From: Phaeosaccion multiseriatum
Lineage: Eukaryota; Ochrophyta, other classes
Direction of reading: 5' to 3'
NCBI GenBank assembly: GCA_965112735.1
Contig: OZ218957.1
Coordinates: 3,348,001-3,412,000 of the forward strand
Length of the DNA: 64,000 bases
In this document: piece after piece, positions 46,560-57,396 of the stretch
How the letters are laid out: the number at the start of each line of letters is the position of its first letter
Position numbering within the stretch: position 1 is the first letter of the stretch
The notes under the pieces: generated by a model
What the model was told of the DNA's origin: nothing
Seen by the model: the letters and a program-made list of their open reading frames with translations, nothing else
The model's database searches: none
Made by a program: the position numbers and the translations under genes

Positions 46560-47399
46560 TGCGTGGGGAAGGGGGGGGGCGTGGGCCAGCGAGACACCGT
46601 CGCTGCTGCCGCTTCGCCTTCGCCTTCGTTCCCTGCTGCTGTCTCCGCCAGCCTCTTCGCCTCGCTGCTGTTGCGGCTGATGCTTTTCCCTCTTGACAAA
46701 CAAGACTCTTGCCTGGTCCAGGCCCCCACCAATGCCGCTGCGAATACCCTCACTTGCCATACTCGCCTCATGGGTCCCTGCTGCTACTGCTGGTGCTGCT
46801 GCTCCTGCTGCTTTCCCTCCTTCTGTCCCGGACTGGACCGATCCCCCCCCCCCTCCCCTGACGGCTCCTGAAGCCTGTGATTGCCGGTACCCTGCTGCAC
46901 GGCGAGGGGGGAGGCCGGAGGGGGAGGCATACGAGATGGAGACGCGAGGCCTTCCATCTCCATCAAGGGAAGACCCTCGCCGCCTCTGCTGCTGGTGATG
47001 CTGCTTCCTGGCAGATGCGTTTGCGGGGGAGAAGCTTCGATGAGCTCTCCCACCACTACCGCGGCCTTCTTCCGTACGCACTCCGCCACTCCCTCCTCCT
47101 CCTCGTCCTCCTCGGCGAGGCGGCCCCTCCCCCCGGTCTTGCCGTCTCACCTTGCTGTCCGCCTCTTTCATGCGAGCCTCCACTCGTCGCGTCACCTCAG
47201 CAACCACCGCAGACACGCTTCCTGGCTCTGTTGCTGCTACTGCTGCTGCTGCTCCTCGCTGGGCAACTCCAGTGGCTTTCGCTCCGGGTGCTCCTGGTGC
47301 TTCTGTTTGTGGCGACGCAGTGGATGCAGTTCCTGCTACACCTGCTGCTACTGCCGTTGCCGGCCCTGGCTGCAGACGTGGTGCTTCTGCCCGGGGCAT
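39114..47399 (-). CDS. SFI1-like centrin-binding repeat protein
   Basis: SFI1 proteins are long single helices that bind centrins through repeated motifs with a central Trp, at centrosomes or spindle poles. Eight exons on the minus strand: 46333-47399, 45559-46066, 45297-45382, 43527-45168, 43229-43336, 42591-42961, 42088-42225, 39114-41628; 6435 nt, 2144 aa. Trp-centred, Arg-rich units recur about every 25-35 residues: RWTALRLKV, LREWLRFSC, HLESWRQAVRGHK, LLQRWRRVAAEG, GWEAWRCAHERKQRH, CWANWVDVLHRER, VWRRWTDDFV, FERWSGYVAQRVEK, VLRRWRGATQ, LLGWRAFSASRA, KLSWRVWAAWQ, RSWRALVWYTERC and HWRAVARARK. The N-terminal exon and the long last exon are disordered (Ser, Gln, Gly, Pro) and hold most copies of the dispersed CAGTTGG motif, in both orientations. 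Exon 3 was placed by phase and is the least certain. The gene is head-to-head with MPS1, 344 bp apart. Confidence 0.7.
41672..42087. repeat. Purine tract and ACCC-type tract in SFI1-like intron 7
   Basis: 41672-41833 is made of gaggagggagagaggg units. 41930-42087 is made of cccacccacgcacc and ccatccatcc units. Both lie within the intron between exons ending at 42088 and starting at 41628. Confidence 0.85.
42300..42575. repeat. (GGCA)n and (CCCT)n tracts in SFI1-like intron 6
   Basis: An aggc tetranucleotide run near 42380-42402 and a (CCCT)n run at about 42482-42556. Confidence 0.85.
45496..45537. repeat. Heptanucleotide array aatatcg in SFI1-like intron 2
   Basis: About five perfect units of a 7-base repeat, unusually AT-rich for this window, just downstream (on the minus strand) of the donor at 45558. 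Confidence 0.9.
46246..46307. repeat. (TTCC)n microsatellite in SFI1-like intron 1
   Basis: About 13 uninterrupted TTCC units, and a (GTGA)n run at 46155-46178 in the same intron. Confidence 0.9.
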
Positions 47400-47743
47400 C
47401 GCAGGGTCCTGGGGGCAGTCGAGGCAGAGTTGCTGGGCTGCCTCCTCAACTTGTGCTCTCGCCGCGCCGGCCCACCCTTTTTAGGTCAGGGCTTAGTCTC
47501 CGGGCCGAGAGGGCCCATCATAAAGGGTACAGAGGCAGTGGCCACAAGCAGTCCATGTAGCATCTGCTTCTCTTTCAGGCTGCTGGAAGGTGTGATCGTG
47601 AGTTCAAATGGAGGCAGATGGCACTCCATGGATCGCCGTTGGGTTTTTCGATTTTTCTCGCTCGAGATCTCAAGACAGGACAGCTCAGGTGTCTTGGATA
47701 TCGATCTTGGCGGCTTTGCCGCTCCACAAAGGAGAGCCTGGCG
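47400..47743. promoter_or_regulatory. Divergent promoter region between SFI1-like and MPS1 genes
   Basis: 344 bp separate the SFI1-like ATG (47399) from the MPS1 ATG chosen at 47744. An in-frame upstream ATG at 47618 would shorten the gap to 218 bp. No core element was recognised. Co-expression of the two genes is a hypothesis. Confidence 0.45.
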
Positions 47744-50700
47744 ATGATGGGCGACAAGGAGAACGTGGCGATTCCTCTGCGAAGAGCAACAGGGGCTGCT
47801 GGGCATCCAAATGCCAAGAAGAGCCTTGGTCCGAGAGGGGCCGGCCTGTCCTTGAAGGCGACTCTGGGCACGCCTGCCAGGGCCTCTCTCAAGAGGGGCC
47901 TAGAGGAGCAGCATAAACAGGTAAAGCAGGGCAGGCATCTTATGGTCTCTATTCATTATCCGTATCCATCTGCATCTCTTCTCATGTGTATCTTGCCTGA
48001 ACCTCTTTCCCTCTTCAGAAAGCGATGCTGCCGCTCAGCCCAACCAGTCCTCTGGCGTTGAACGTGGACGACATTCTCTTGGGGGACAGCAGCAGCAATA
48101 GCGGTAGCGATGTTACCGCGGAGTACCGTGGGCAGCAGCGCTTTCAGCAGCATCTATCTCAGTCCGGCCCCATGTACTCTGATGCACCCGTCGGGGTGCC
48201 CCAGCAGCGCCCCACAAAGGCACCATCGTCATCATCGTCATCGTCATCTTTAGTCGCCTCGGCCACGACACCAAAGCCAGCGGGAGCGAGAGTTAGCATG
48301 GACATTAGTCATATTACATCGTGGTCACCTACCAAGTCTCGTGAGAATGGCTGCAGACAGTCGGCAGCTGCGGGCGCTGCAGTAGCCAACAGAGACAAGG
48401 GGAGAGTAGCTGCTGCAGGCCACAGAGGGAGGGGCGGAGAAGTAAAAGCACTAGCAGCGACCGCAGCAGTGGGCAGCCGCGGCGGATTCAAGACTGCAAC
48501 GAAGGCCGCGTCTTCTTCCCTCTCAGCGTCTTCTTCTCTTCAAACTGCCCCACGGGTTCGACCCCGCATGCTGGGTATCGGAGGGGGTCCATTGAGAGTG
48601 GGAGAGGCCAAGGAGGGAAGCGAGGACAGCGACAACGATATCGGCGATGAGGATGATGAGGATGAGGATGTCACCGCAGACGCGGGGAACGGACGTCACC
48701 CACCCCCGCCCTCGAACACACCCACCTATCGAAGCTCCTTCCACTCCTCCTCCTCCTCCTCCTCCTCGTCGTCGTCCTCTTCCTCCTCTCCCTACACCGA
48801 GAATGTAGATACTGGTGGTGGTAGTGGTGTGAACGATGTGAGGCCCTTTGCGCTTCCGTCGGTGGAGGAGGAGGTCCGTCCGACTGCCCCACTGTCTGTG
48901 ATTAGGGAGAGCACTGAAGGAGAGCGAGAAGCAGCAGCAGCAGCAGCAGCAGCAGGAGTGGAGCTCGGAGGACGACGACGAGGAGGAGGAGGCAGAGGGG
49001 CTCTCAGGGCAAGTGCAACTTCGTCGGCGACCCCATCAGGAGGAGGAGGAAGACGAGGCAGCACTCTCGCCCGTGATTCGCATCCAGCTGTGCCCCCCCC
49101 CTCCTCCTCGCTCTCGTCCTCCTCTGCAGTTTTAGCTTCAGCCCCCTCCTCCGACCTATACCCGTCTGAGCATTCAGCGGCTCCGAGCACTGGAGGCGTC
49201 AAAGCTTCTTCTGGCAGAGGCAGCGGCGCGCCGAAAGCTGAAGCGGCAGCAGCTCTATCAGCGAGCGGCGTGGGAGGAGAAGGAGGAGCAAGGCGAGGAG
49301 GACGAGGAGGAGAAGGAGGGGACACTCAGAGGAAAGACGTGGAAGCACAGAGAAGAGCAACAGCAGAGCTGCTTTTGGACACGTCTGTGGAGAGTGACTT
49401 GAGCTTGGGCCTGACGGTTGGGGGCATATGGGGCATCCCCGCACGGCCGATGGTGCTCCCTCCCGTAGGAGTAGAGGAGGGTGACGGGCATGGGGATGGC
49501 AATGGACGGAGTGTCGAGGACAGCGATGGCAACGATGCTGACCACGCCCCGCACCCTGCCGTAGTCAAGCGTCTGTTGTCCGAGGGCGACCTATCGACGG
49601 CATCGGCAGCAGTTGGTGATACTGCAACAGCTCGAGGAGGAGGAGGAGGAGGGGAGGGGAGAATGGAGCGCGATAGCGCAGGAGAAGCGCCGACAGCAGA
49701 AGCAGCAGCAGTTGGTGGTACGGCAGCGGCGGCAGGGCAGGAGCATGACTGGTTAGATCGAATTGATCGGATCCGCCGCAACAGCAACACGCTTGCGAAT
49801 CTCCCTACCCACCTCCACATTCAGCCCACCGCACACCGCCAGCTGGAGGCGTCCCACAGCAGCAGTAGCAGTCCTGACACGAGGCTGAGCAACAGCAGAA
49901 GCGCAGCTGGCGGTTACAGCAACAGTCCCGAGCGGAGACCACTTGCAAGTGCAAGTACAAGCAGCAGTCATGACCCAGCCAACATCAACGCCAACATCAA
50001 CGCCAACATCAACGCCAACATCAACGCCGACATCAACAACACCAGTCGCGCCCAGAACGGCGACCATGGCGACAGCAGTGACCCCCGCCGTAGCCGTAGC
50101 CAAAGCCGCAGTTACAGCAGTGCGGAAGGTGCTGGTTGTAACGGCGATGGTAACGGTCATTCGGAAGCGCTTGATAGGCATAGAGCCGGAAGTGAGGCAG
50201 GAGGAGGAAGTCCAGGGGGTCGGAGCAGCTTCGGCAGCAGTAGCAGCACCACGGGGGGGGAGGGAGGAGGCGGGGTGACAGTGGGGAAGAAATTCAGTAG
50301 CCGCAGCAGCAGCCGCAGTAGCAGCGGCAGCGGAAGCGGCAGGAGGAGGAGCAGCAGCAGTGATGAGCATTTTTTCGGAGGAGGAGGAGGAGGAGGAGGA
50401 GGAGGAGTGTCTGAGAGGGACGGCAACAACAGGCTGGCGACAGCAGAATTCCGGCACGTCTTCGCGCCGCACAACGTCGTGGTGGTCAACGGAAAGAGCT
50501 ACGTTAAGATGGGCCTCATCGGGAAGGGGGGGAGCAGCAAGGTGGGTGCGCGCGTGCGTGCGTGCATGCGTGCGTAGGGGGGGGGTAGAGAGATTGATAG
50601 GCCTATGGACTGATAGATTCACCGCTTGCCCGTCTTGTCCATCTGTTGACCCGCCCTGTACCACCAACAGGTGTACCGCGTGCTATCCCCGGACTGCTCC

Positions 50701-52656
50701 GTGCTGGCACTCAAGAAGGTGCAGCTGGAGAGCGGCGACACGCAGGCCCTCCACAACTATGCCAATGAAATTGGTACGTACGCTACTTACAATACGGACA
50801 CTTTTCTCTCTCTCTCTTCTCCCTCTCTCTTTCCATCCCTCTGTCGCTTTTTCTCTTCATCTCCCTGTCGCGCCCCCCCTAGGTGCTCCTCTGTGTCTTT
50901 CCGTATCGTATCGCCCAAATGTAACCGTCCCTACCCAAATGTAACCGTCCCTACCCCGTCTGTCTGGTGTTGTGCGTCCGTGTCCTGATATTATGTGCCC
51001 CCCTGCCCATCCCCTTACCCTTCCTCTACCCTCTCGTCCCCTCTCGTCCCCTCTCCTATCCTCAGCCCTTCTGCAGCGCCTCCGCGGCGACCCTGCCATC
51101 ATTGGGCTCGTGGATGCCCAAGTAGAGGAGGCAAGCGGCACCATACACATGGTCATGGAGATCGGGGAGGTGGACCTGCACAATCTACTCCAGGTGGGTC
51201 AAGGGTTGTGTGCCAGGGTAGAAGGTGTCAGGTGTCAGGTGTGAGGTGTCAGGAGGCAGGCTCACCCATCACCCCCCGCCCCCCAACCAGGCCAAGAAGA
51301 GCGAGGGGCAAGGCATCGCTGGACAGCAGCGGCTCCCCTCGGGCCTGAGCCCCAACTTCGTTCGCCTGACCTGGCAGCAGATGCTCACGGCGGTGCGAGC
51401 CATGCACGAGCAGAGAGTGGTACATGGCGACCTCAAGCCTGCCAACTTTGTCTTCGCCAAGGGGGTGAGTGAGGGAGGGAGTGAGGGAGGGAGGGAGGGA
51501 GTGAGTAAGTGAGGGAGGGAGGGAGGGAGGGAGGGAGGGAGTGAGTGAGTGTGTGAGTGAGTGAGTGAGTGAGTGAGTGAGTGAGCAAAGGGTTCGGGTG
51601 GGGTGGGGTGGAGGTGAGCACACGACCACACACGCATGCACTCACACACACTCAAGAGAGAGAGAGAGACATACAAAGAGAGAGGGACAGACAGGAGACA
51701 AAAGCATACGTAACGTCGTACTGATTGATTCATCTTGGGGAAGAAGGAAGGCATGCGAGACATGCACCCGCCTCAGCTCTCTCTTACTCTTAAGCATCGT
51801 TATTAGCACCCTGTTCCATTAGTGCTTCGTTTGTTCAGTATCCGTGAACCCCCTTCCCTTCCTCTGCCCTCTCGCCCCTCATCCCTCATCCCTCTCCGAT
51901 TCACTCATCCACAACCCGCTCTTGATGACTTACTCATCGAAGGTGCTGAAGCTCATCGACTTCGGTATCGCTAAGACCATCAACAACGACACGACCAACA
52001 TCTCCAGGGAGAGCCAGGTAAGTCAGTGGGGAAGTGGGTGCGTGCGTCACAGATGCCAGTGGGTGCGTGGGTGCGTGGATGCATGGTTGCTTCCTCCTCC
52101 TCTGATGTACCGACCAATACCGATGCTTGCTTAGCGTCTCTCTGCCCCTGCCCTCCTCTGCCTTTCTTTCCCTTTGCCCTCATGATGGCGCGGTGGTTTG
52201 ACGGTTGCTTCCTCCCCTTCCTCCTCCCTCTTTCTCTCCCCCCCCCCCCTCCCCCCTCCCCCACCCCCTACCCACCCAACCACACCACTCACAGATGGGC
52301 ACTCTGAACTACATGTGTCCCGAGGCCCTCCTGGATACGGGCAAGGGACAGGTGGACCCCCGCACCGGCCAGAGGGGACAGCTTATGAAGCTGGGCAGGG
52401 CATCAGACACCTGGTCACTGGGCTGCATACTCTATCAGATGGTGTACGGACACACGCCCTTCAGCCATCTCAGATGGGTTCACAAGCTGCAGGTAGGTGT
52501 GGTTGGGTGTGGTTGGGTGTGAGGGTTGGGTACTGGGATGAGTTGTTGGGTTGGACTTGGGACTTGGGCAACTGCAACTGCAACTGCAACTGCAACTGGG
52601 AGGGAGGGTGGGGGGGATACACGTGTATGCGCTGTGGCCACACAGTGAGTGTGCAC

Positions 52657-52687
<31 letters not shown>

Positions 52688-53170
52688 GCATTGTCTCTTG
52701 TGGCGTCTTGACTGTGTGAAACGCTCATCCCTTCTTTTTCTCTGAAGGCTTGTTTCAATACGTGACACTCTACGCTGCCTACCTATGCAAACATGTCCTC
52801 ATGCTCGTCCGCGATCATCTTACGTATCCTCTTACGTATGTCCCCTCCACCCCTCCTCCCACCCCCACCGCCCCATCATTTCTTCCACCTTTCCTTCGTT
52901 GTCTCTTCCTTCCATCCCTTGCCATTCACTCAGGCCATTGTGAACCCCCAGCACGGTATCGAGTACCCGTCTCTTGCAGCACAGGACCCCTCACTGCTGG
53001 CGACGATGCGTCTTTGTCTGCAGAGAGATCCCGCCAAGCGCCCGGCCATCGACGGAGAAGGAGAAGGAGGAGGAGGAGGGGGGGGTCTGCTTGCACACGC
53101 CTACCTCAACCCCAGGGGCGTGGCTTGCAACCACCCTAGTCACCAGCACCCTCAGCACCCTCAGCACCAG

Positions 53171-53201
<31 letters not shown>

Positions 53202-53440
53202 CAGTGGTGCCTCTGTCGGTGGTCAAAAGGATCATCACCGAGGTTGTGAAGGTGGTTGGGGCCGGACCACCCCCAGCAGCACCAGCAGCAGCAGGAGAAG
53301 AAGAAGAAGAAGAAGAAGAAGGAGGAGGAGGAGGTAGCAAGGACGTCACGCAGTCTGTATCGCCGGCAGAGGAGTATGAGGAGGCGGTGTGTAAAAAGGT
53401 GCTGCTCAAGCTTCAGGGGCAGGGGCAGGGCAGGCACTGA
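47744..53440 (+). CDS. MPS1: MPS1/TTK-type dual-specificity spindle checkpoint kinase
   Basis: MPS1 phosphorylates kinetochore proteins in the spindle checkpoint and in yeast is needed for spindle pole body duplication. Exons: 47744-47920, 48019-50541, 50671-50773, 51066-51193, 51291-51464, 51943-52017, 52295-52492, 52934-53440; 3885 nt, 1294 aa. The first about 885 residues are disordered (Ser, Gly, Ala, four NINA repeats). The kinase domain starts near 887: IGKGGSSKVYRV (the family's GSGGSSKV loop), catalytic Lys in LALKKV (about 915), HGDLKPANF with Asp1024, LKLIDFGIA with Asp1041, then a TTNISRESQMGTLNYMCPEA activation segment that matches MPS1 closely, and SDTWSLGCILYQMVYGHTPF. HRD reads HGD, as in MPS1, which lacks this Arg. 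The tail contains Gln and Glu tracts. Start: MGDKEN at 47744/47747; an in-frame ATG lies at 47618. Confidence 0.93.
51465..51590. repeat. (GTGA)/(GGGA) repeats at the start of MPS1 intron 5
   Basis: The donor gtgagt runs straight into a degenerate gtgagtgagggaggga array, so many copies of the donor sequence lie in tandem. Confidence 0.9.
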
Positions 53441-54108
53441 CAGGCCTCACTCACGCCCAAGAGACAGGGGGAGGGAGTGACGCCTCAAGTAGGAGTTTCC
53501 GTTTCGGTTTCAGTTTATTTGTTTATTTACATACTAGACCTTATCGTTCCCGAAGGTCGATATGGACGTATGCGTGAGAGTGCCAGTCTTGCTTATGAAG
53601 TGCGAGGTGTGAGCTCACCACGTGCGTTCGCACGGGGCAGTGCGGCGCAGTGGAAAGAGCTGCTGTCGGAGCTTCAAGGCCGCGCAGGAGAGGCGTATGG
53701 GCATGTGAAAAGAGGGGGGGGGGGGCAACACTCAACAGTAAGAGCCTGCACGCCGCCCCGGCAAAAGCCCCAGCAGCGGAGACAAGGAGGAGAGACCCAT
53801 GGCACAAGGTGTTTGTTTCATGTACAGAAGGCATTTCTTCGACTTCGAGACAGAGCCTCCTCTCTTTTCTGTGCTGCCCCTCAGGCACTAAACCGCCTCC
53901 ATCGGCCCTTGTGCTGCGATCCAGCAACTCCGCTCGGGGAGCCGCAGAGGATAGACTTGACTGCCTCCAAGAAAGCGAGCACCGGAGTAGGAGGGGGGTC
54001 CGTCCGTCTGTCGACATCAGCCCAGAGCGCATGTCCTCTGAGCATCTCTTCAGTAACACCAAGAGGTAACTCGGCCCTACCTGGGTCAGCTCAAGCCCCA
54101 TTCCGAGG
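53441..54108. other. Convergent intergenic region between MPS1 and an ankyrin gene
   Basis: It carries a tttccgtttcggtttcag string at about 53496-53513 soon after the MPS1 stop. A plus-strand open frame (53477-54310) runs across it and into the ankyrin gene; it lacks a known domain and I take it as chance. Confidence 0.5.
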
Positions 54109-55485
54109 TCAGTCTTGTTCTTCTGGGCAGTCGCAGGGGTGTCCGTTAGCATGTATCCACTGCTTCATCTCCTTAAAGGGAGCATCAGCCCAGTCCTCCC
54201 ACGATTGCCAAGCCATACCTGACCGGAACTGTGGGCAACAACTGCTGTCCCAGGGACACATGATCTCCTCCGAGCGGAGCCATTTGAGCACAGACAGGCC
54301 CTTTTCGTGACCAGTTGCCCACTCACAGACTTGTTCATCCCACCTGAACAGCTCCCGTGCGTTGGCGTGCAGCCACTGCAGCACCTCCAGAGTACCACAT
54401 TCCCCGGCCGCCCACCCCGCGCACGCTCTCCACCTGTCATAATCCCCCTCTTGTTCCGCCTCTTGTTCCGCCTCCATCTCAGCCCTGACCTTGGGATGAT
54501 GGAGCACCCATTCCACCACAGGAATACGCCCCGATTCAATAGATCCTTGCAAAAGCCCATGATGAAATGGCGCGTTCATCTCGTCTCCGAGCAGCCATTC
54601 CACCAACTCCAGCTTCCCCTGCAGAGCTGCTTCCTCACACACACTTTCATCCCACGGGCACCTCGGCTTGTCTGGAAGGACCCTTGACCGGAGCCACTTG
54701 AGCACACTCCGACTGTGGTGCTCGTTCCTCACTGCAGCGGTACACGCCCCCTCATCCCAGGGACAGCCCATGTGATGGAGGGCCTTGCACACGTCCACAT
54801 CTCCATGCAGAGCAGCGGCCATGAATGTTTCGACTGTAAGCTCGTAGCCGTGCCTCCTGGCCCAGTACAAGCGCTCCACGGACGCCACTACACTCGCCTG
54901 ACTTGTCTTAGCTGGGTGCGCAACGATGTAGTAGCCCCTCCACGCCTTGCACACCGTCGCGACGAAGGCGTACTCCCCCTGCCCCACGAGCTCCATCACC
55001 ATTCCATAAAGCTCCTTCATACCAAAGGCCTTTGCACAGCCGCCCCTGCCAGGAAGGGAAGCTCGGCGAGAGGGCGCACGAGCTTCTGAATCAGGAGGGC
55101 GACATCCGCCATCTCGTGCGCCTCCTTTGGAGCCCCACTGCTTTCGTTTGGTGCCTCCCCTTCTGTCTCCCCCTTTCATCCCCTCCTCTACTTCTCCATC
55201 GGAGTGGTCGAGGCTACGGTTTCTGGGGGCTTCTGACGACTGTACTTCGAGGCGGAGGAGGAGCAGCTCCCTCTCCCTCTCGTGAGCCTTCTCTTTCGCC
55301 TTCTCGTTCAATAGCTTGGACTCCCTCTCCCTCGCGGCTTGGAGGTGCGCAAGCAGCGCCTTCCTCACTTCCACCTTCTCACGATCCGCTGTTGCTGCTG
55401 CGGCTCCCAAGCTCAGCCCCAGGTAGCTGCCCTGCCCGCTTAAGGCCTTCTCTACTGCCGCGATGCTCCCCCGTATGTCCTCCAT
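54109..55485 (-). CDS. Ankyrin-repeat protein of the heterokont 'GCPWDE' type
   Basis: Single exon, 458 aa. The ATG at 55485 begins a helical N-terminus with a charged coiled-coil segment (about residues 45-80, ARERESKLLNEKAKEKAHER). From about 165 there is an F-box-like stretch (MVMELVGQGEYAFVATVCKAW). After it come diverged ankyrin units: DVDVCKALHHMGCPWDEGAC, RSVLKWLRS...RCPWDESVC, KLELVEWLLGDEMNAPF, RIPVVEWVLHHPKVRAEM, TLEVLQWLHANARELFRWDE, LSVLKWLRSEEIMCPWDSS and MKQWIHANGHPCDCPEEQD. Such proteins form large families in brown algae and other heterokonts; partners are unknown. The paralogue at 58408-59635 has the same unit order and the same GHPCDC end. Confidence 0.85.
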   Translation of the reverse strand: MEDIRGSIAAVEKALSGQGSYLGLSLGAAAATADREKVEVRKALLAHLQAARERESKLLNEKAKEKAHERERELLLLRLEVQSSEAPRNRSLDHSDGEVEEGMKGGDRRGGTKRKQWGSKGGARDGGCRPPDSEARAPSRRASLPGRGGCAKAFGMKELYGMVMELVGQGEYAFVATVCKAWRGYYIVAHPAKTSQASVVASVERLYWARRHGYELTVETFMAAALHGDVDVCKALHHMGCPWDEGACTAAVRNEHHSRSVLKWLRSRVLPDKPRCPWDESVCEEAALQGKLELVEWLLGDEMNAPFHHGLLQGSIESGRIPVVEWVLHHPKVRAEMEAEQEAEQEGDYDRWRACAGWAAGECGTLEVLQWLHANARELFRWDEQVCEWATGHEKGLSVLKWLRSEEIMCPWDSSCCPQFRSGMAWQSWEDWADAPFKEMKQWIHANGHPCDCPEEQD

Positions 55486-55860
55486 GGTTTGGGAGTTTGG
55501 TAGAGTCCGGGGGTTGGGGGAAGTGGAAGAAAAGACGAAGAGAGAGAAAGGACTTGATAGGAATCACCTAAGAAGCTGAATGTGTGATTGTGGGTCCATG
55601 TGACTCTGTGTCTCCGGCCAGTGCTATGTTCCCCCTGAGAGAAAAAAAAATGATGCCATCTGAAGAGTAGGTACATATCACCAACACGTCAACTTCCCCG
55701 ACCATCTCATCCATCTGATCACGGATAGACGTTCTCGGTTCTCGGTGGTATTCTTAAACACAACCCCCACTTCACTCTCCAGCCTTTTCTCTCACTCAAA
55801 CATACCTCCCACCCACAGCCAAGCGTAGTGAAACTGGAAGGAAGGAAGAGGGAAAGGAGA
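55486..55860. promoter_or_regulatory. Divergent promoter region between the ankyrin and FNIP genes
   Basis: 375 bp between the ATGs at 55485 (minus) and 55861 (plus). It contains an A-rich patch (about 55642-55652) and the gttctcggttctcgg duplication at about 55731-55745. Function is inferred from position. Confidence 0.4.
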
Positions 55861-57396
55861 ATGGAGGGCAGCACGCTTAACGGAGCCGCGAATGCGGGAG
55901 GGGGCGTGACGGGCGAGAGTCAAAAGCCTGGGGGAGCGCGGGGGGTTCTTCCGCGAGGCTGCACCCGTCTACGCAGCAGCGGACCCGCGGCATTGATACT
56001 GGTTGCCGGCCGTATTCCGAGCAACAAGGCTCTGTGGGGCGTGTGCAAGGAGGTCGACCAGGTAACCTGCCGCGTATTGGAGATCAACGCCGACATGCCC
56101 CGTGCTGTCCAGTCGCGTATGCTGGGTATGCTGAAGCGGCAGCAGCAGCAACAGCGGGAGGAGATTCATCGCCTTGCTGCCGCTTCTTCTCCTCCCGCCT
56201 CCACCCAGGGAAGAGGTGTCGGGGAAGGGTGGCGGCAGCCCGAGATGGTGGGGACAACCACGCAGCTGGATCCAGCGGGCTCCTTTCGCGTCACGGCGGT
56301 GCGCCTCGGCCTCCAGAGGGGGTGGGGAGGGGGGGAATCTGTTGATGGCGCTCTCGCTACGAAAGTGTTGGCACTGTTGCCGCTCTCGGTCAAGCGTGTG
56401 CGTTTCTCTGGGTACGTCTATCCATGCAGCCCTGTTGCTATACCCGACGGAGTGGAGGAGCTGGAGTTTCCATCGTGGTCAAAGTTCTCCGGCCCTATCG
56501 CTCTCCCGGACTCGCTGAAGAAGATCACTTTTGGCACGGACTTCAGGGCTGATTTAGAGTTACCAAGCTCTCTGGAGGAGTTGAAATTTCCATCTTTCTC
56601 GAGCTTCGACAAGTCAATCGTCCTCCCTTCCTCGCTCAAGAAGGTCGCTTTTGGAAAACACTTCAATCAGACTGACTTGGTGTTACCAAGCTCTCTTGAG
56701 GAGCTGGAGTTTTCAGTGCAGTCAAAGTTCGACAAGCCAATCGTGCTCCCTTCCTCGCTGAAGAAGGTCACTTTTGGAAAACACTTCAATCAGACTGATT
56801 TGGTGCTACCAAGTGCTTTGGAGGAGCTCACATTTCAACCCAACTCCAGATTCAACAAGCCGATTGCGCTCCCCTCCTCGCTGAAGAAGATCGCTTTTGG
56901 CGAAAAGTTCAATCAGGCTGATCTGGTGTTACCGTGCTCTCTGGAGGAGTTGCGGTTTACATACCATGATAAGAGCTCGGAGTTCAACATGCCAATCACT
57001 CTCCCCTCCTCCCTCAAGAAGATCCGTTTTGGTGAGCACTTCGACCAGCCTGGTGTGGTTTTGCCAAGCTCTCTGGAGGAGTTGGAGTTTGTGCCTTACT
57101 CACGGTTCAACAAGCCAATCGTCCTTCCTTCCTCGCTGAAGAAGGTCACTTTTGGCCATCGATTCAATCGGCCTCTGGTGGTTCCTTGTGGTGTGGAGGA
57201 GCTCAAGATGGGGCACTCTTTCTGCTGCCCGCTGGACCTCCCGGCCTCTCTGCAGACGCTTACGCTGGACTGTACTCACAAATTCCCTCCTGTGGAGGGT
57301 CTGCCTGCTGGGCTGAAGAAGCTCAAGGTTCACAGGACATGCCCGCTGCCTGCACTTCTACCCGACGGACTGGAGGTGACGTATTTTAGGTATTGA
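55861..57396 (+). CDS. FNIP-type repeat protein
   Basis: Single exon, 511 aa from the first ATG (MEGSTLNGAAN). From about residue 190 to the end it consists of paired units like PIVLPSSLKKVTFGKHFNQ and TDLVLPSSLEELEF. This is the Phe-Asn-x-Pro / Leu-rich pattern of FNIP repeats, which form a beta-rich solenoid related to LRRs. At least six double units are present. Two neighbouring units (around 56645-56700 and 56765-56820) are almost identical at DNA level, so the array has expanded recently. The N-terminal 180 residues include ALWGVCKEVDQVTCRVLEIN, which might be an F-box-like helix, and a Gln run. Function is unknown; FNIP proteins in Dictyostelium and giant viruses often carry F-box or other N-terminal domains. 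Confidence 0.85.
   Translation: MEGSTLNGAANAGGGVTGESQKPGGARGVLPRGCTRLRSSGPAALILVAGRIPSNKALWGVCKEVDQVTCRVLEINADMPRAVQSRMLGMLKRQQQQQREEIHRLAAASSPPASTQGRGVGEGWRQPEMVGTTTQLDPAGSFRVTAVRLGLQRGWGGGESVDGALATKVLALLPLSVKRVRFSGYVYPCSPVAIPDGVEELEFPSWSKFSGPIALPDSLKKITFGTDFRADLELPSSLEELKFPSFSSFDKSIVLPSSLKKVAFGKHFNQTDLVLPSSLEELEFSVQSKFDKPIVLPSSLKKVTFGKHFNQTDLVLPSALEELTFQPNSRFNKPIALPSSLKKIAFGEKFNQADLVLPCSLEELRFTYHDKSSEFNMPITLPSSLKKIRFGEHFDQPGVVLPSSLEELEFVPYSRFNKPIVLPSSLKKVTFGHRFNRPLVVPCGVEELKMGHSFCCPLDLPASLQTLTLDCTHKFPPVEGLPAGLKKLKVHRTCPLPALLPDGLEVTYFRY

Noticed and set aside
53477-54310. Plus-strand open frame of 277 codons after MPS1
   Set aside because: It runs into the antisense of the ankyrin gene, has no recognisable domain, and its first part is intergenic.
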